From NCBI RefSeq assembly GCF_047511655.1, contig NC_133402.1, forward strand, positions 67,460,951 through 67,524,950: a DNA stretch of 64,000 nucleotides, given 5' to 3'. This document shows positions 60,797 to 64,000 of the stretch, one piece after another (positions within the stretch are counted from its first letter, which is position 1; each line of letters begins with the position of its first letter). Origin of the DNA: Castor canadensis. Its lineage: Eukaryota > Chordata > Mammalia > Rodentia > Castoridae. The translations under genes and the position numbers were made by a program. The notes under the pieces are model-generated. The model did not search any database. It worked only from the letters and a program-made list of their open reading frames with translations, and was not told the origin of the DNA.

Positions 60797-61559
60797 GATG
60801 TACTTTTTGCTTATCTTACTGTTGGATGAGTTTGGAAGCAGTCCTGAGAACTTTTCTGGAAGTTTGACTCACGAATTTGGTTCTTTACCTCAAGTAAAAC
60901 AGGAGATAAAGGGAACAAGGAAGTTCCAACAAGACACTTTAAGGATGGCTAAACACAGCATTGGAACATCAATTGAGCACACTTGCCACTGATAGTAACT
61001 CAGTCCCCTGGAGCCAACTAATGGCGGTGAATTTAAGAACAACTCTCTTCTTATTTGAATAGAAAAAAATATTGCGGTATTCTCACAGCTACTAAAAATA
61101 CTCATATTTTTTATTTTGATCATTCCTTTGAATGTGACCACTACTTCATATTTACTCACAAGAGATGTTTTCAGTGAGTACAGAATTACAGTGCTACAGT
61201 TATTCTCTTTCACTGCATGAGTTCATCATCCATTGATATCTGCCTTTCCATTGTGACTGCTGGAGCGTCAGCCATCAAGGTAACTATTCTCTTTCTAAAT
61301 GGCCTGTCAACCCCCACGTCTTGCTTTCAAGATTTTCTTTTAAAATTTTCTTTCCCCATTCTGCTTTTTTATTTTAAAAAAATCTGTCAGTTGTGAAGTC
61401 AAGTTATGATAAATATTGAATTTTTATCAAACTATGTTATACAATCAAATAGTCAATTGGGAAATTACTCCTTATAAAATATTTCAATTAATAAATAAGG
61501 ATGAAACATAGAATTACATTATATTCATTTTGTATCCCCCAATTCATGATTGCTTATTT
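60797..61559. other. no gene recognised
   Basis: AT-rich unassigned sequence. The 107-codon minus frame (60890-61213) has no recognised motif. Confidence 0.5.
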
Positions 61560-61621
61560 TCTGTTGTCATTGTCATTTAACAAATTACCGCCAATTGTTA
61601 TTGGATTAAAACAACCTCAGT
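61560..61621. repeat. fragment of an old interspersed repeat
   Basis: gtcatttaacaaattaccgc, then ttggattaaaacaacctcag resembles the opening of a common old mammalian repeat (aacaaaccacc...gtg/taaaac type), also seen near 63375. It is cut off by the SINE that follows. Confidence 0.3.
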
Positions 61622-61706
61622 GCAAAATGGAGGAGTGGCTAAAGCGGTAGAGTGTCTGCTTTGCAACCCCAAGCTCTGAGTTCAAATCCCAGTCCTGCTC
61701 CCCCAA
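61622..61706 (+). repeat. tRNA-derived SINE
   Basis: ggaggagtggctaaagcggt with tagagtgtctgctttgcaac (A box region) and gagttcaaatccc (B box), followed by a C/A-rich tail. The same tRNA-like module as at 10278, 46135 and 58407. Confidence 0.85.
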
Positions 61707-63370
61707 AACAATGAAACTGACATAAAAAAAGAGGAAACTAATACAAATCTGATAAAATCTCTAGAATGAACTGGAAATTTATATAAAATACATATGATAT
61801 ACTAAATAAAACATAGGGCTTTTGTGAGACAAGTCTAATCAAGTCAAATAGTGAGAAAGTCTAATAGTTAAATTATATTTGCTCCGTAAATATAATTGGA
61901 GTCTGAAAAAGATTGAGGAGATGTATGTAAACTGACTGGAGAGAGTTGTCAGCCATTGTAATGCTGGATCTTATTTGAATTCTGATTAAAATAATGTAGA
62001 AAATATAGAACTAGTGAATTTGACTATCAACAGGATATTTGGTAATATTAAGAAATTATTCTGATTTTTTTAGCCCTGATAATATTATGATTTTATTTTT
62101 TAAAGAGGTCCTTTTTATTTTAGAAATATTTCCTAAAGTAGTTGAGGTTGAAATAGAATGTCTGGCATTTTCTTTAAAATAATGCAGGGCTGAGGTGAGA
62201 GCAGAATTTCCAACAGATAGTTAAATTATAATGGTGCTAGCAATTATATTTTCAAAAATATATTTTCCAAGGTCTCTTTTTCAGGATATAACTTGAATGT
62301 GTCCAAACCCAAGATTTCATTTCTGGTTCTTCAGTTCACAGAAGATACAGATTCACAGACGTCTCTGTCCCAGGAGACAGAGACAGAAACAAAGAGCCCT
62401 GGCATTGCATGAGCCCTCTCTGTCCATAGGACAGGATCTGTTTCAGCCACATCAGTTACAGGAGAATATTCCAGATTGATTCCCAAAGCCTTAAGCTCAG
62501 CAATTCCTTGGTGGCTTACTCTAATGATTGCTCTAAATGGTGTTAGCAATGGAGAGCTGAGATGATGAATCCAGGGGCGGGACCCAAAGCCTTCAGGATA
62601 TTGGAAGTTACAGCAGCCCACAACCCGTCCTCATCCAAGATTTTTAAATGATGGACATTTGACAACAGTTTCTTATCCTGAGGTCAAATACAAAGAGAAA
62701 ACAGCTAATTGCTAAGTAAATGATAAACTGCATAGAAACACAGCTATGACTCACAGATTACCTATTCTGGATGTTGAGGTCAGTAGCCAACCATGGGCAC
62801 ACATAATAGAGACAGATGGCACTTTTGTACCTCATTAAAGGGGAAAGAACAGTCATCATACAATCCTAATATTTTCTTTGTTTAGTCGAAGAAATGCTTT
62901 CATAACAGTGAAAAAAAATCACTCAGTTCTGACTAGCTATTTTTGACTGCCAGATATCTGGTAAATTAAATACTGAGCAAAGTACCATTTCAAAATTTTC
63001 TTTTGTCTCATAGAAAACAAAAACTGAAATTATAAAGTAGAAAAGCAACTACCCCTACTCTTCCCTATTAGACTGACTGAACCAGAAAACAGCTAGGTAC
63101 ATTATTTCTTTTGGAGAAATTGGGTCTGAAATGGGTGACTTCTTTGTCTTCCTGTTTTCTTTTATAATTAATTCTAGGTGAAAATGCAAGCTTTTCTCAT
63201 CAGTTACTGGAGGTGTCAATATAGGGTCAGGAGAAGTGAGGTTAGTCTACTCTAGGTTCAGACATCACAGGGCTGATGGGACTTTGTGACCTGTAATGTC
63301 ACATCCATCCCTGGGTTTCCTTTATTCTTTCAAACCACAGAATAAATTTTTGATGCCATCTTGTTTCAAT
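61707..63370. other. no gene recognised
   Basis: AT-rich to 62240. A GC-richer block at 62280-62640 carries a 96-codon minus frame (62331-62621) and a 60-codon plus frame, but no domain, splice sites or repeat that I can support. Confidence 0.45.
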
Positions 63371-63530
63371 TATGTGTTGAAAAATAACAAACCACCTTAA
63401 GAATTATTGGTGTAAAACACAATTTTATTATGCTCATGCATTCTGTGGACCAGGAAATTTAGATATGGCCCTGTGGCATGGCTCACATCCTCTGCTCATG
63501 GTTTCTGGGATCTCCATAACACAGAAACAA
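63371..63530. repeat. possible ancient interspersed repeat
   Basis: gtgttgaaaaataacaaacc, then gtaaaacacaattttattat and gctcatgcattctgtggacc recall a widespread old mammalian repeat whose family name I cannot fix. Diverged. Confidence 0.3.
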
Positions 63531-63534
63531 CACA

Positions 63535-64000
63535 AATATCATTTTCTGACCACAATACAATAAAATAGAAGCTAAAATAAACAAAACAAATAATTAAACA
63601 AAACTCCACAAATACAAACAGAAAATTGGAAATAATTAAATGAAACTCTATAAATACAAACAGAAAACTAGATGTTCTTCTATCTGCAGCTTTTAAAATT
63701 CTCTATAAACTCTTGGAAAAAAAAAAACTTTAAATTACAGAACTTCTAGAATCCACCAATAATGAAAACATTGCATATCAAAATCTGTGATATAATTAAA
63801 GCAGTGATATGAAGAAAAAACACCCCCATACATAAATGCATCAATAAAATTTACAGAATAAGTTTTCTAACTCAAAGTTTGAAAAAGAACAATCCAATAA
63901 AAAGGGCCAATGAAAAAAATTATAATAAAGGAATTAATGAAGTATAAATAATAAAAATAGTGGAAATAATAATGGTGGTTTCTGAAAGTAACAAATGAAA
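63535..64000 (+). pseudogene. old L1 ORF2 fragment, continues past the window
   Basis: ttctgaccacaatacaataa corresponds to the end of the endonuclease (catalytic SDH motif region) of an old plus-strand L1. A-rich sequence typical of the ORF2 linker follows. A ~41-bp tandem duplication lies at 63592-63667. Frames are broken. Confidence 0.6.

Noticed and set aside
62331..62621. 96-codon minus frame that briefly suggested an enzyme domain
   Set aside because: Resemblance was limited to a few residues, no catalytic motif could be supported, and no exon borders or second exon were found.

Overview
This window looks like an intergenic or intronic stretch of a rodent nuclear genome. I found no intact protein-coding gene, no convincing spliced exon, no CpG island and no CRISPR or bacterial feature. 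The evidence for a rodent is the repeat content: tRNA-Ala/ID-like SINEs, 7SL-derived B1-like SINEs, SINEs joining both kinds, MT/ORR1-type MaLR LTRs, and L1 elements with tandem monomers at the 5' end. The fused tRNA/7SL SINE type and the L1 sequences suggest a castorimorph such as a beaver. That species guess rests on memory of repeat types, not on a search.

Layout. 1-5.7 kb: mostly unassigned AT-rich DNA with a (GT)n tract, an ID-like SINE at 1703 and a possible frameshifted retrocopy at 4166-4917. 5.7-9.6 kb: a MaLR element with 3' LTR, internal region and partial 5' LTR (5717-7695), then a complete MaLR LTR (9171-9552). 10.9-17.4 kb: a minus-strand L1 flanked by a 16-bp target-site duplication (TSD); its ORF1 and the first half of its endonuclease are missing, and a 553-bp solo LTR with a 6-bp TSD is nested in it. 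19.5-28.3 kb: an MT-type MaLR LTR, an old LINE 3' end, an MLT1-like LTR split by an unidentified LTR-like segment, and two other candidate ERV LTRs. 29.9-32.3 kb: a decayed ERVL pol region interrupted by a MaLR LTR.

32.8-39.7 kb: a second, essentially full-length minus-strand L1 with a 16-bp TSD. Remnants of both ORFs are present, and its 5' region is built from degenerate ~91-95-bp monomers. 40.4-40.9 kb: a U6 snRNA retrocopy with its own TSD inside an MLT1-like LTR. 41.4-41.8 kb: an ancient L1 3' end. 46.1-46.6 kb: a composite SINE that reads as three 7SL-like units plus one tRNA-like unit. 47.7-49.7 kb: an ancient L1 with SINEs. 50.4 kb: a CCTT-type polypyrimidine tract. 51.8 and 60.3 kb: L1 3' UTR fragments. 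55-62 kb: MaLR LTR pieces and SINEs. 63.5-64 kb: an old plus-strand L1 ORF2 fragment that runs off the window.

The elements do not form a pathway. Together they record successive insertions: old MLT1 and L1M copies were hit by later U6, SINE, L1 and LTR insertions. Most apparent reading frames are antisense to L1, lie inside LTRs, or fall in simple repeats. Many repeat edges are estimates made by eye.
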